From Solanum dulcamara (Eukaryota; Streptophyta; Magnoliopsida; Solanales; Solanaceae), in contig NC_077237.1 in NCBI RefSeq assembly GCF_947179165.1, forward strand, positions 84,730,341 to 84,794,340: a stretch of 64,000 nucleotides of DNA. The letters are read 5' to 3'. Positions 25,001 through 34,954 of this stretch are shown here, piece by piece. Each line of letters opens with the position of its first letter. Within the stretch, counting starts at the first letter, position 1. The notes under the pieces are model-generated. The model was not told where the DNA came from. It saw nothing but the letters and a program-made list of their open reading frames with translations, and did no database searches. Made by a program: the position numbers and the translations under genes.

Positions 25001-25164
25001 GTACAGGAAACATAGAAGTGGTCATATTATGCAACAGATACATGAGTAGTACATGTGAAGATGACACGAAATATTTGTTCTGGGATAGTTATCATCCCAC
25101 CGAAAGAGGCTACAGGATCCTTGTTGATCAAATGATTAAGAAGTATATCAATAGTTTCACATGA
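19028..25164 (+). CDS. GDSL esterase/lipase, five exons, secreted
   Basis: Exons 19028-19292, 22434-22564, 23254-23487, 24360-24618 and 24971-25164 join in frame to 360 residues, and every intron has GT...AG ends. A hydrophobic signal peptide occupies about residues 1-24. The catalytic block I is FAFGDSIVDQGNNN, with Ser as nucleophile. Block III is VAGSNDLANT, with Asn in the oxyanion hole. Block V is WDSYHPTERG, giving the catalytic Asp and His. Length and motif order match plant GDSL lipases of the EXL group, which hydrolyse acyl esters in the apoplast; the substrate cannot be read from sequence. Intron 1 (3.1 kb) holds nested Mutator-like elements, intron 2 a TIR element and intron 3 a TRIM, yet no exon is damaged. 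The first exon encodes the secretion signal and the catalytic Ser, so correct splicing across the large intron is essential for activity. Confidence 0.92.
19361..21951. mobile_element. Mutator-like foldback element in GDSL intron 1
   Basis: The ends CGGAAAAAAG and CTTTTCCG are flanked by perfect 9-bp duplications, TTTATTTTA at 19352-19360 and 21952-21960. The arms are very long: 19361 to about 19800 is the inverted complement of about 20435-20689 joined to 21777-21951. A second element (20690-21767) interrupts the right arm. Without that insert and its duplication, the element would be about 1.5 kb. No transposase frame is present, so it is non-autonomous. Arms of about 430 bp could form a strong hairpin if transcribed with the intron. 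Confidence 0.9.
20690..21767. mobile_element. Second Mutator-like element nested in the first
   Basis: The left arm GGCAGAATGATCTCGGAGGC and the complement of the right arm GGCGGAATGACCTAGGAGAC match over about 120 bases. The flanks are AACCTTTTT (20681-20689) and AACCTTTCT (21768-21776), an 8 of 9 match. The arm of the host element is continuous when this 1,078-base insert is ignored, which shows it arrived later. The interior has C-rich and TTC-rich tracts and no transposase frame. Confidence 0.88.
22659..23095. mobile_element. TIR element in GDSL intron 2
   Basis: The left end AGAAAATGACAAAATGGCTC is the imperfect complement of the right end, and the similarity continues through GGTTCAAAATAGTCYCTT for about 80 bases. 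TATACTTA occurs at 22651-22658 and again at 23097-23104, a possible target duplication. No coding frame is present. A Mutator-like identity is likely but not proven. Confidence 0.65.
23547..24281 (-). mobile_element. TRIM-like miniature LTR element in GDSL intron 3
   Basis: Two related terminal segments, 23547-23705 and 24156-24281, both begin TGTAAC on the plus strand and share AAGGTGTTGTCC-like, GGTTTTGTCCT and ATCTT blocks. Next to the right one is GACTCTAATACCAC (24141-24154), the complement of a primer-binding site for initiator methionine tRNA (TGGTATTAGAGTC). This places the element on the minus strand with a 450-base non-coding interior. No flanking duplication was found, and the repeats are well diverged, so it is old. 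Confidence 0.6.
24722..24812. mobile_element. SINE fragment in GDSL intron 4
   Basis: The segment TACAACAACAAACCCAGTGT followed by GGGGTCTGAAGAGGGTGG and CCTTACTCCTACCTTGTGAA matches a SINE-type repeat widespread in Solanaceae introns. The copy is short and truncated. Confidence 0.55.
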
Positions 25165-26787
25165 AACATGAGTATCAAGATTCAGGATATTTCTTCCTCC
25201 AAACGTTGGAAGAAAGCGCAAATCATTAAACATGTGTACGCCTTTTCATCCGTCCTTCATCACTGTCCTAATATTTGTATTTGGTTGTTTTCTTTTAATG
25301 TTCTTTCATATAGAATGTGTTTGTGTCCTATACAAGAGTTTGAACCTCTGTACATCTTATCTTTTTCGTTTAGATACTTTAAAGGATTTTGTATTGTAAT
25401 TGACATTTAAAGAAATACAGAGTTTGGGACTTACTTTTTAGTAGTGTAATCCGATGGCAATAAGATAATTACATGGCCCTATTTACGTACTTAGTTTGGG
25501 CATTGGCGATAATTTCTTGTTATAGAGCTGCAGGTGCAGCTATATAACAAGTTGAGCTAACTTGCGTAGACTCAAGGCTCTTTTTATTGTTTAGTCTTGT
25601 GCTATTCTTACCTCATGAGCTAACTTGCGTTAGACTCAAGGCTCTTTTTCTATACAATTACCTACAACTTTAAATGTACCATTGCTCATAGATATTGGCA
25701 GCTTGTACATCTACTAACTTTTACTCAAACTATACATCTATGTATATTCCAATAACTGAAAAAAGTAAAAATTATGTCGGAATTGGTGTAATATTGTTCA
25801 TTCTCAATATAAAATGCTGTTTTTCCTTGTGAGCTATGCTATCCCCTAGTCTTGAAAACAATTCATGATGGTCGTAGATATACGTTTTTCTATTTTTGTT
25901 TAATCTAGATATAATTTCCTCTCGTATGCTTGGTAAGAAGGTTTCTTACGGGGCCTATTTATGCTGAAGCACTTGGTTTCCATTAGGAAATAATGTAGAA
26001 CTGTGGGGCAATTGGCATGCATACCTACTAGGATATCGGGAGGCTCAGTACTTCAACTGAGATAATGAAAAATCATTTCACTGTGCGTGTTCTTGTGTCA
26101 ACTTTAAACTTTTTCCAATCTTTTCTCCAACAAGGTGAAAGTTTAGGTAGTCAATCAACTGAGCTACTAAGATTTCCTAGTAGAAGCTTGAAATGAACTG
26201 TTGGAATGGCCTATTGTTTAGTGTTATCGTGCAGTTGGTATACATGTTATATCAGAAGAAAGTTCAACATTAAGATTATGTCACATCCTTTCTGAGCTGT
26301 AATAAGCATATTAGTATTAGTAGAATTACCGCGGGTATATGAGATCATTAGAAAGTCATGTTATTTTGTTCAGTATAGCATGACTTCTAAAAACTGAAAA
26401 ATACTAGTTGACATGTTAGCCCAACTTCCATGTTCTTTTTCTGTTATAATTCCAACTAAAGGTAAGTTATTTGGTATCCACCTTTTGTCAGGGAGGCTTC
26501 GTCGATGACTTTTATTCACATTTTCTGTGTTGTTGCTGTGCATTAGTCCAAGTACAGACGGTTGTGGAGACGAGGAGATCATCAGGTGCCATTTACTTAC
26601 CTATTTTTTTTTCTTAATGTGAACTAAAGAGAGGTTATATTATAACAAGAAAACAAATACTCACTCTACATTCCAATTAAATCAAGAAAGGGAAACAAGA
26701 CAAACATGTCTTTGCTTAGAATAACACACTTTACCAATCATAAAAATCAAACAAATTAAAGTTCCCCATGTTTTAACAAGGTCATCA
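25165..26787. other. Intergenic region between GDSL lipase and peroxidase A
   Basis: No intact gene was seen. 25165 to about 25440 is probably 3' UTR of the GDSL gene. A direct repeat is present at 25552-25590 and 25616-25653 (GAGCTAACTTGCGT...CAAGGCTCTTTTT). The part from about 26140 to 26600 is homologous to 30140-30690 and belongs to the duplicated peroxidase unit. Confidence 0.6.
25552..25653 (+). repeat. Short direct repeat of about 38 bp
   Basis: GAGCTAACTTGCGTAGACTC at 25552 and GAGCTAACTTGCGTTAGACT at 25616 are followed in both cases by CAAGGCTCTTTTT. The spacing is 64 bases. Confidence 0.85.
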
Positions 26788-28902
26788 TCACCTAACAAGT
26801 CTGCAGTCCAGTCTAACTTCTTGTCCATTACCGCTAATACTACTCATCTTGATCATAGAATTGGCGAACGCTTTAAAGAACTCGTCTTGAGAGCTAGCAT
26901 AATTTGAAACTAGCCTTTTGGTTCTTGAATTTGTGAGCAGAGATTCATCTGAAGAGAAAAGGCTCTTGCCATTCATTAGTAGCTTGTAGTAGGCGTTGTC
27001 GAATAAAGTTGTTGTAGAATCCATTGTGGCGCCTGCATTTCTGACCTTGTTGTGCATGGGGCAAATGTTCTGCAGACTGGCTGCAAATGATGGTTGTAAT
27101 GTTGGATCAACATTGTGACTATTGTCAAATTTGTGGATTCTGTTTTGGAAGGAAGAACAATGAGAGAATCCAAGAGTATGCCCTCCTGTTAGTCGAAACA
27201 AAACAAAAAGCAATTTTGTCACGTTGAGTCGTTGTAATTAATCTAGGAAATACTGCTTCATCTGTTCCAATTGATGTGATACACTTCCTTTTTAGTTGAT
27301 CCCAAAAAAAATGTTAACTTTCTATATTTTGAAATGATTGAACTAGAAACTTCTCAATTTATCCGTAATTAAAATGATTTATAGCCACAAATGCCTACGA
27401 CTTATTTTCTTCTTTCTTAAACCCAATGTCCAGTCACATTGTATCACATAAGGTGAGTAACAAACGCGGACCCAATTTTTGTATTTGATAGGTTCAACCT
27501 TTAAGGTTTTTAGTACTAACATAATGAGTTCAGACGAAACCATTGCTCAAGTGATGCATCTGCCTCTGGTTAGAAGAGAGGTGGATTTAGAAGTTTAAAT
27601 CAGTAGGAGAGTGTCTAAGCCACAACTATTTTATGACATGGATACAAAATTTGTATTGGTAAAATATTTAATTACATAAATAGTTCAAATAGAGGGCTGT
27701 GAATACGAGTAATAGAAGAAGGGAGTTGCTTACCTGAAAGTGCAACCAAATCATCCAAAGAAAGGCCTCTTTGGCCAAAGTTTTGTTGTAGTTGAGACAT
27801 GTTGAAGGTGGGAGAAGGTAATTGTCGCGTTTCAGTGGCTTTGGAGATTCTTCCATCTTTTCGACCTTTTGGCACTTCCCATGTAGGACCTCCAGACTGA
27901 CATAATATGCACAAAAAAGTAATTTCATATTAATGGAGAAGTAATTACATCGCCTTTCTTGGCTGCTAGTAATATTTTTTATGGTAACTAGTATCATGTT
28001 TTTTTATAGAACTTACAAGAGCAACAGCATCACGAGCTGCAAGAGCAACAATATCAGCACAAGAGACAACTCCAGGGCACAAATCTTCGATTTGTTTCTT
28101 AACAACATCGATGACATAGAATGCGTGCAATGAAATGTTAGGTGGTCCATCTTTCTCTGCTTTGTTGTTTCTTATTGAGTTCAGCAGTACAGAACCATCA
28201 CAACCCTTTCATATACATAGAAACATACTATATAATTAGTTATTCTGTTCATCATGAGCAAAACTACAACATAAAATGATGACAATAAAAAGAATTAAGT
28301 ACATTATCGCGTGAGGTAGGCTTAAGTGACAAGCCCTTCAGCTCTCACTAGAGATTGAGCTAGGTTCAGACAAGGGGGTTCAGTTGGATCCCCTTGCTCG
28401 GAAAATTAATTATACTATCTTGTAACTATAATGAAAAAAAAAATTCTTTCATTATATTTAAATGTTGAATCCCCTTGACATTAGGAATGTTATAGTGGAG
28501 TGGCAAAGGAGGTTCAAAAGTTATTTTATATGACATGTTCAAATCCTAAGTATTTTTTTTTTTGAATTTCTGGCTCTCGAATGATGGATATTCGAAGGAG
28601 TTTAGTTGGTCCTCTGGCACGCGCAAGGGCAAAAAAGAAGGTTATTATTTAGCTAGAGTAAAAAAGTAGAAATCAAAGATGTGGGAATTTACTCTAACGA
28701 AACAATCATGGAAGTGCATCCTTAAAAGCGCAGCTGGAACTGTTTTGTCATTCAACATAGCATTCTTGACAACTTTGGTAATTGTTGACTCTGCATTAGG
28801 GCATGTTTTGTCGTAGTAATCAGAGCTCAGTGCCTTTACTGCAATGGAAAACAATGCAAAACCAAAGAATAAAGCAATAAAACATCTTGATACTGTCATC
28901 AT
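26788..28902 (-). CDS. Class III peroxidase, Prx64 type, copy A
   Basis: Minus-strand exons 28693-28902, 28017-28205, 27734-27896 and 26788-27185 give 319 residues with consensus splice ends. A signal peptide (MMTVSRCFIALFFGFALFS, then IAVKA) precedes the mature start LSSDYYDKTCPNAES. The distal heme pocket is [12 protein letters not shown], with the catalytic Arg and His. The proximal heme ligand is the His of [12 protein letters not shown]. The conserved Cys residues for the usual disulfides are present, and the four-exon layout is the ancestral class III one. The whole resembles Arabidopsis Prx64, which oxidises monolignols in lignifying walls; that role is by analogy. The first ATG in this frame lies 17 codons further upstream, but the start chosen matches copy B and gives a clean signal peptide. 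Intron 3 holds a decayed Stowaway MITE, also present in copy B. Confidence 0.93.
27253..27459. mobile_element. Decayed Stowaway MITE in peroxidase A intron 3
   Basis: The left end CTGCTTCATCTGTTCCAATT, followed by GATGTGATAC, pairs with GTCACATTGTATCACATAAG on the right. It occupies the same intron as the MITE of copy B, so it predates the gene duplication. The right border is approximate. Confidence 0.6.
28320..28560. mobile_element. hAT-like repeat remnant in peroxidase A intron 1
   Basis: The segment AGACAAGGGGGTTCAGTTGG followed by ATCCCCTTGCTCGG, and GTTGAATCCCCTTGACATTA further on, resembles the inner part of a common Solanaceae hAT-like MITE. Copy B lacks this stretch, so the insertion is younger than the duplication. 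The ends are not defined. Confidence 0.4.
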
Positions 28903-31016
28903 AACTAATTTGGGACTTTGTTGTGAGACATTAGGATCACATACAATGTGCATTTAAAGGGAAGAGATTGTAGTAATGGGCACAAGACTACACAAAGAGT
29001 TGTTGCTGGAATTATTGATTATTTTTGTTAGCAAGTTTGGTCAGCTAGAACCATTAGTGTAATATGGAATGGGAGTAGTTTGACATTCTTAATTTAAATC
29101 TTCTTTGTGGAGTGATCCTAATTCTATTGTTTACTAATTTTGGTTGCCATTTAAAAAGTAATTGTTTAGTACATATGGTTTATTTTAACCATTTTTAGCT
29201 GGTTTAATCTCGATGTACTATTAATTCCCGTGTTCTTCCATCACATATAAATAAGAAAGCGAATTTAGATTTTAAGTCTATGGATTATCTCGATGTATCG
29301 TCACAATCATTATTATGAGGCAATTGGTTCAGATTTGGTGTAGATGTAGATTCTTAATGGGGGAGCTACCTTTGGTGAAAGGGGTTCAACTGAATCTCCT
29401 TCGTCTTAAAATTGCATTTTTGCAAAAAGGATAAAAACAATTTTTTTAGATTCATTTCTTAGGTATGACATATCTTTACCAAATTCCTGACTCCACTAGT
29501 GATTACAATGGACAATATAGATTTAACCAAGTTGGTGAAGAGTTCGCGGGCCTGAACAATATTTAGAGAATGTGGTCGATCACTACAAACAACAAGTGCT
29601 CATTATTATACCAAAAAGAGAAATAATTAGTTGTTGGTAGGTAGGAAAATTCTGTATGCATATAATGGCTTTAACGTTAGTTAAATCGCTTGTGTCACAG
29701 AAATGGAGTAAGTTTCTGCTTAAAGCTTCCCTTTTAGGTTTGAGTAGCAGTTGCAAAGTGCAGTTTCTGATCAGGCAAGCAAAATGACCAAACTTTCACT
29801 TACTTTAAAAGAGGAATATTACTGTTGCCTTAGTGGATATGGTTGAATGAATAAAGTATAGATTGAATGTTGACAATCTTATAGTTGGAGTTTTAATCTT
29901 CAGAAAATTCTAATATCACATGACCATGTTTATGAGCCTATTTTGCAGGGCCATAAATAGTGGATTCTGGTCAACTACCTTTGTCACTGTCTGTTCTGAA
30001 AAAACTTACATCCCGTGTTTATACTAACTTGACGAATGCACAACACATTTTCAACTTAATTTATCGCTTTAATCATAGTAAATATATATGGTTTGGTGAA
30101 AACAACGGATGCACGTGAATGTTACCTTGTGTAAAGTCGTCTGGATCTATCATGAATGACAGCCACTAGGAGAATTTTCAAAAAGGGTTGTTATTCAACA
30201 TTAAGGTTTGCCCCTTAATGATGTTACATAATTTCCTAGCTATAAGAAACATATTGGTATTCATAGTATTACTGGACTATGATAATAATTATTAGAAAAT
30301 CATATTATTTTTGCAGCATAGCATCATTTGTAGGCAGCATTATACGTTTCTTGGATCGTCCCATTGCTACTAGTTCTTGGAAATCTCTCACACAACCTAC
30401 AGAGTCGTTTCTTTGGCATCTGTGGCCGTTTTAACTACTTTTTTCTTCAGTAAACTAACGCCTAGAATACAAACGTTAAGTCCAACTTCAATGTTCTTTT
30501 TGTACTATAATTCCAAATTAAAAGGTAAGTTCTTAGATATTCACTTCTCACTTTGCTTTTTCAGGGAGGCATCGTCGATGACTTTTGTTCACATTTTCTT
30601 TGTTGTTGTCTGTGCACCAGTCCTAGAATAGACGGAAATGGAGATGCGGAAGTTATCAGGGGACACATTTTTTACCTGTAAATTAGTTTATATTAATGTG
30701 AAATGAAGAGGATCAAGAAGAATATTCCCATTGTGTTGATGGTCAGTCAAAGCTGATTTTATTAAGGAAAGAAGAAACTAATAACACACAAAATTTATAG
30801 AGTTACATCACAAAATTCTTCTTCATTTAAGCCCCAATTTTTACTCATACAACATTCCAACTAAATCAAGAAAGACAAACATGCTGTTATAAACACCCCA
30901 ATTCTTCTTTGCTTAATATAGCACACCAACAATCAAGAAAATGAAAAAAAATTAAGGTTCCCCAATACAATAATTAAATGAGCCTGAAAAATATATTGTG
31001 ATAACAAGGTCATCGA
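28903..31016. other. Upstream region of peroxidase A and spacer to peroxidase B
   Basis: No intact gene is present. From 28903 to about 30130 the sequence is similar in blocks to the upstream region of peroxidase B (32900-34100), for example GGAAAATTCTGTATGCAT at both. From 30140 to 30690 it is similar to 26140-26600. CCCTTTAAATGCACATTGTA on the minus strand, shared by both copies just upstream of the start codons, may contain the TATA-like element. Confidence 0.6.
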
Positions 31017-32896
31017 TCACCTAACAAATCGACAGTCCAGCCTAACTTCTTGTCCATTACCACTGATACTACTCATCTTGATCATAGAATTGGCAAACGC
31101 TTTAAAGAACTCGTCTTGAGAGCTAGCATACTTTGAAACTAGTCTTTTGGTTCTTGAATTTGTGAGCAGAGATTCATCTGAAGAGAAAAGGCTGTTTCCA
31201 TTCATTAGTAGCTTGTAGTAGGCATTGTCGAATAAAGTTGTTGTAGAATCCATTGTGGCTCCTGCATTTCTGACCTTGTTGTACGTGGGGCAAACGTTCT
31301 GCAGACTGGCTGCAAATGATGCTTGTAATGTTGGATCAACATCGTGATGTTTGTCGAAATTGTGGATTCTATTTTGGAAGGAAGAACAATGAGAGAATCC
31401 AAGAGTGTGCCCTCCTGTTAGCAGAAATAAAAAGCAACAACTTTGTTACCAAAGAGAAATTTTTAGTAGTTGTTTCAATTTATGTGATGCAGTTTACCTA
31501 CTAGTCTGTCGGATAAAGAATGATATTGCCTTTTTTATATTTAGAAATAATTTAACTTTAAACTCTTGTTTTGCCTTTAATGAGATAATTTCTAGCTACA
31601 CAAACTTGTGACTTGTTTTAGGCCACAACTTCCAAAATTATATTTTTTTTCTTAAACTTCACATCAAGTCAAATTGCATCACATGAAACGGGACGGAGGG
31701 AGTATATCTTTAAATTTTTGAATTTGATAGGTTCAACTATTAAGATTCTTGGTACTGAAATATTGAGTTCAGAATCAATGCCTAAAGGCTGCATCTGTCT
31801 CTGGTTAGAAGAGAGGCGAATCTAGAAGTTTAAATCAATAGGAGAGTGTCTAAGCCACTACTACTTTACGACACTGAATACAAAATTTATGTGTCTATGG
31901 ATATATTTGTATTGTATAAATGTATTTTTTTAAAACATTTAATTATATATAGTTCAAATCGAAAACCATAAATGCAATCAATAGAAGAAAAGAGTTGCGC
32001 GCTTACCTGAAAGTGCAACCAAATCATCCAAAGAAAGGCCTCTTTGGGCAAAGTTCTGTTGCAGTTGAGAAATATTGAACGTTGGAGAAGGTAATTGTCG
32101 CGTTTCAGTGGCTTTAGAGATTCTTCCATCTTTTCTACCTTTTGGCACATCCCAAGCAGGACCTCCAGACTGAAAAACAGAAAAAACAATTTCACATTAA
32201 TGGAGAAGTATATATATATATTTTTTTTGCTAGGAATATTTTTGATGTAAGCTCATGTTTGTTTTATTATCCAATAGTGAATAGTTTAGCTGTAGGATAT
32301 ATTATAACTTACAAGAGCAACAGCATCACGAGCAGCAAGAGCCACAATATCAGCACAAGAGACAACTCCAGGACACAAATCCTCAATTTGTTTCTTAACA
32401 ACATCGATGACATAAAATGCATGCAATGAGATGTTAGGAGGTCCATCTTTCTCTGCTTTGTTGTTTCTTGTTGAGTTCAGCAGCACAGAGCCATCACAAC
32501 CCTTTTATATACATAAAAAACACATATAATTAGTCATTATTATAGTGTAATGTTCAAAAGTTGTTTTAGGTATGACATTTTAGTTTCTGTTTAATCCCAA
32601 TATATGAATTTCTGGCTCCTGAGTGAGTTTAGTTGGTCCTCTCGCGCACACAAGGGTAAAAAGCAAAGTTGGTAGAAATTTACTCTAACGAAACAATCAT
32701 GGAAGTGCATCCTTAAAAGCGCAGCTGGAACTGTTTTGTCATTTGACATAGCTTTCTTGACAACTTTGGTGATGGCTGACTCTGCATTAGGACATGTTTG
32801 ATCGTAGTAATCGGAGCTCAGTGCCTTCACTTCACTAGAAAACAATACAAAAGCAAAGAGTAAAGCAATTATAAAACATCTTGGTACTGCCATCAT
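31017..32896 (-). CDS. Class III peroxidase, Prx64 type, copy B
   Basis: Minus-strand exons 32684-32896, 32313-32501, 32007-32169 and 31017-31414 give 320 residues. Exons 2 to 4 have exactly the same lengths as in copy A (189, 163 and 398 bases); exon 1 is one codon longer. The signal peptide is [20 protein letters not shown]. The distal ([12 protein letters not shown]) and proximal ([10 protein letters not shown]) heme motifs are intact. In the last exon about 11 of 132 residues differ from copy A, mostly within the segment after the proximal His, where several charge changes occur. Both copies look functional. The location is expected to be the cell wall. Copy-specific expression cannot be judged, but the upstream region carries a MITE that copy A lacks. 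Confidence 0.93.
31469..31702. mobile_element. Stowaway MITE in peroxidase B intron 3
   Basis: The left end GTTGTTTCAATTTATGTGAT pairs with the right end ATCACATGAAACGGGACGGA, which runs on through GGGAG. TA flanks both sides (31467-31468 and 31703-31704). It is better preserved than the matching copy in peroxidase A. Confidence 0.75.
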
Positions 32897-34954
32897 AACA
32901 AATTCTGTTTGCCAAATTAACCTCTGTTTGTTTATGCTTGACTTTTGGATTTAGGACTTTGTTGTGAGCCATTAGGATCACATACAATGTGCATTTAAAG
33001 GGATGAGATTGTAATAGAGGGAACAAGACTACAGAGAGAGTTGTTACTGGAATTATTGGTTATGTTTGTTAGCAAATTTGGTCAGCTAGAACCATATGGA
33101 ATAGGATCAGTTTAACATTCTTAATTTAAATCTTCTTTGTGAAACACATGAAGTGATTTTGGTTGCCATATAGGCACCGGTAGATTTAGGAATTTCTCTA
33201 AGGGGGGTTCGAAAAATAAAAATGGAGTTTGAACTTGGAATCTCAAGGTGAATTTTGAATTCCCCTAAACCACTGAGTCAAGCTCTAGTCTTGTATTCAA
33301 GGGATTCAAAATCTCTCTCAATATAAACATAAAAAGTAAAAAAAAAAAAAGACCTTACATATACAATGTAGTATTTTGCCGAGGGGGTTCTGCATATAGA
33401 GACTAAGGGGATGTTTGGTTCGGAGATAAAGTAATGTAAAGATTAATAATGCATGTAATGTATTGGGATTAATTATAATGCAGAAATTATAATGTAAGAC
33501 ACAACAATGCATGAATTATAGTATAAGGATTAAACTATTTGTTCTGTTTACTTAAGGGTTTACTTTGGCTATGTTGGTTTAATCCACATGTTGTTTTTAC
33601 ACTTTCTACTCCGCATAAAATAAGAACACTTAGAGTTGACCCTCAAGTTTTAACATCAATAACCAAACACAAGATAAATGTAATCCCAACTTTTATACAG
33701 GAGTTACTATCCTAAATACGATAGCCAAACGACCCCTTAGAGTTGACCCTCAAGTTTTAACAACCCTAGTCTAGAGAATGTGGTTGATCACCATAAACAA
33801 CAATAATCCAATTATTATACCAAAGAAAGCATATAAAATATAATTGAGAATAATAAGTTGTTAGTAGGTTGGAAAATTCTGTATGCATGCATTTGCTTTT
33901 GTTGTTGCTAAATTGCGGTTTATGAGGCAAGCAAAATGACCAACCTTTTCACTTACTTTTTTTTAAAAAAGGAATGTTATTGTTGCATTGGTGGATATTG
34001 GGTTAGGTTTGAACTAATAAAGTATAGATTCATTGATGAATTGACCATATTTTATAATGTTCCATAAAATTCTAATATCACATGACCATGAATTTAGGAG
34101 ACTATTAAAGAAATAATACATAAATATATACTTTCAAACTTAGGTTTAGCTGTCAAGTAAGAACTCCAATTTTGAGAGTGCACAACTAGTGAACTAGATA
34201 CCTCAATTTAATCTTAACTGATAACTAAACACTCTAACTCGTCCCCACTCTATCTCATGGACATGCAACAATTTTGGAGGTGTTTAGATCGTAATCATTT
34301 TGTAAGTTGGACTGTTCAATTGACAGACAAATTTAGACGTCTAAATGTCCATACTCAAAATTAAAGTGTTTATTAATTTAACAGTTAAAATTAAGTTTAA
34401 GTATTTGTTTATGTATTATCTCTTAAAGAAAATTTTAATGTTTTGATATATCCATCTTGATTATTGTGCCTAAATGAGTTTTAACTGCTTTATGTTTGTC
34501 AATTGTCACCATCACCAATTCCCAAAGTAGAAAAGGGAAATAATAAACAAGATCATATATATTGGTATACAAGATGCATACATGAAAATAGTCATATTAC
34601 AAGGGTACAATATATGGAACAAATTGAAAGTATAGTTGATGCAGCTTAGACAAATTGTCTTATTCATCCTTTCATATAGTAAAATACAATTTTTTGAACT
34701 AGCCCTACTTGTACCAATAATTGATTTCTATTTTTCACTAGCTTTATTTGGACTATAGTTCATGGGTTTAGTTACTTTACCAACAACTCCTCAATAGTCA
34801 AACCACTCCAGAATCCTCAAAGAGGTATATATATCTGAATAAAAATGATTTTTTTGGGAGGGCTACTTTCGGTAAAAAGTAAGCACGCCGCTGCCCTATA
34901 AACCCAAAATCTCTGATAAAAAATGTATTCTTTGGGCGTTATTTTTTTTGTATA
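32897..34954. other. Upstream region of peroxidase B and spacer to expansin
   Basis: No gene was seen. Blocks up to about 34100 match the upstream region of peroxidase A. A hAT-like remnant lies near 33180-33300, and a TIR element at 33403-33741. 34120-34954 is AT-rich, and its right part probably includes the expansin 3' UTR. Confidence 0.5.
33403..33741. mobile_element. TIR MITE upstream of peroxidase B
   Basis: The left end CTAAGGGGATGTTTGGTTCG is mirrored by the right end CCAAACGACCCCTTAG. The interior is AT-rich, with ATTATAATGYA repeats. Copy A lacks it at the equivalent place, so it entered after the duplication. A 26-base stretch beginning CTTAGAGTTGACCCTCAAG occurs both inside (33629) and across the right edge (33737). 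The target duplication is unclear; PIF or hAT are possible. Confidence 0.7.

Noticed and set aside
34500..34954. Possible extra exon downstream of expansin
   Set aside because: The expansin frame ends cleanly at its normal C-terminus at 34955, and the following sequence is AT-rich with no coding signal.
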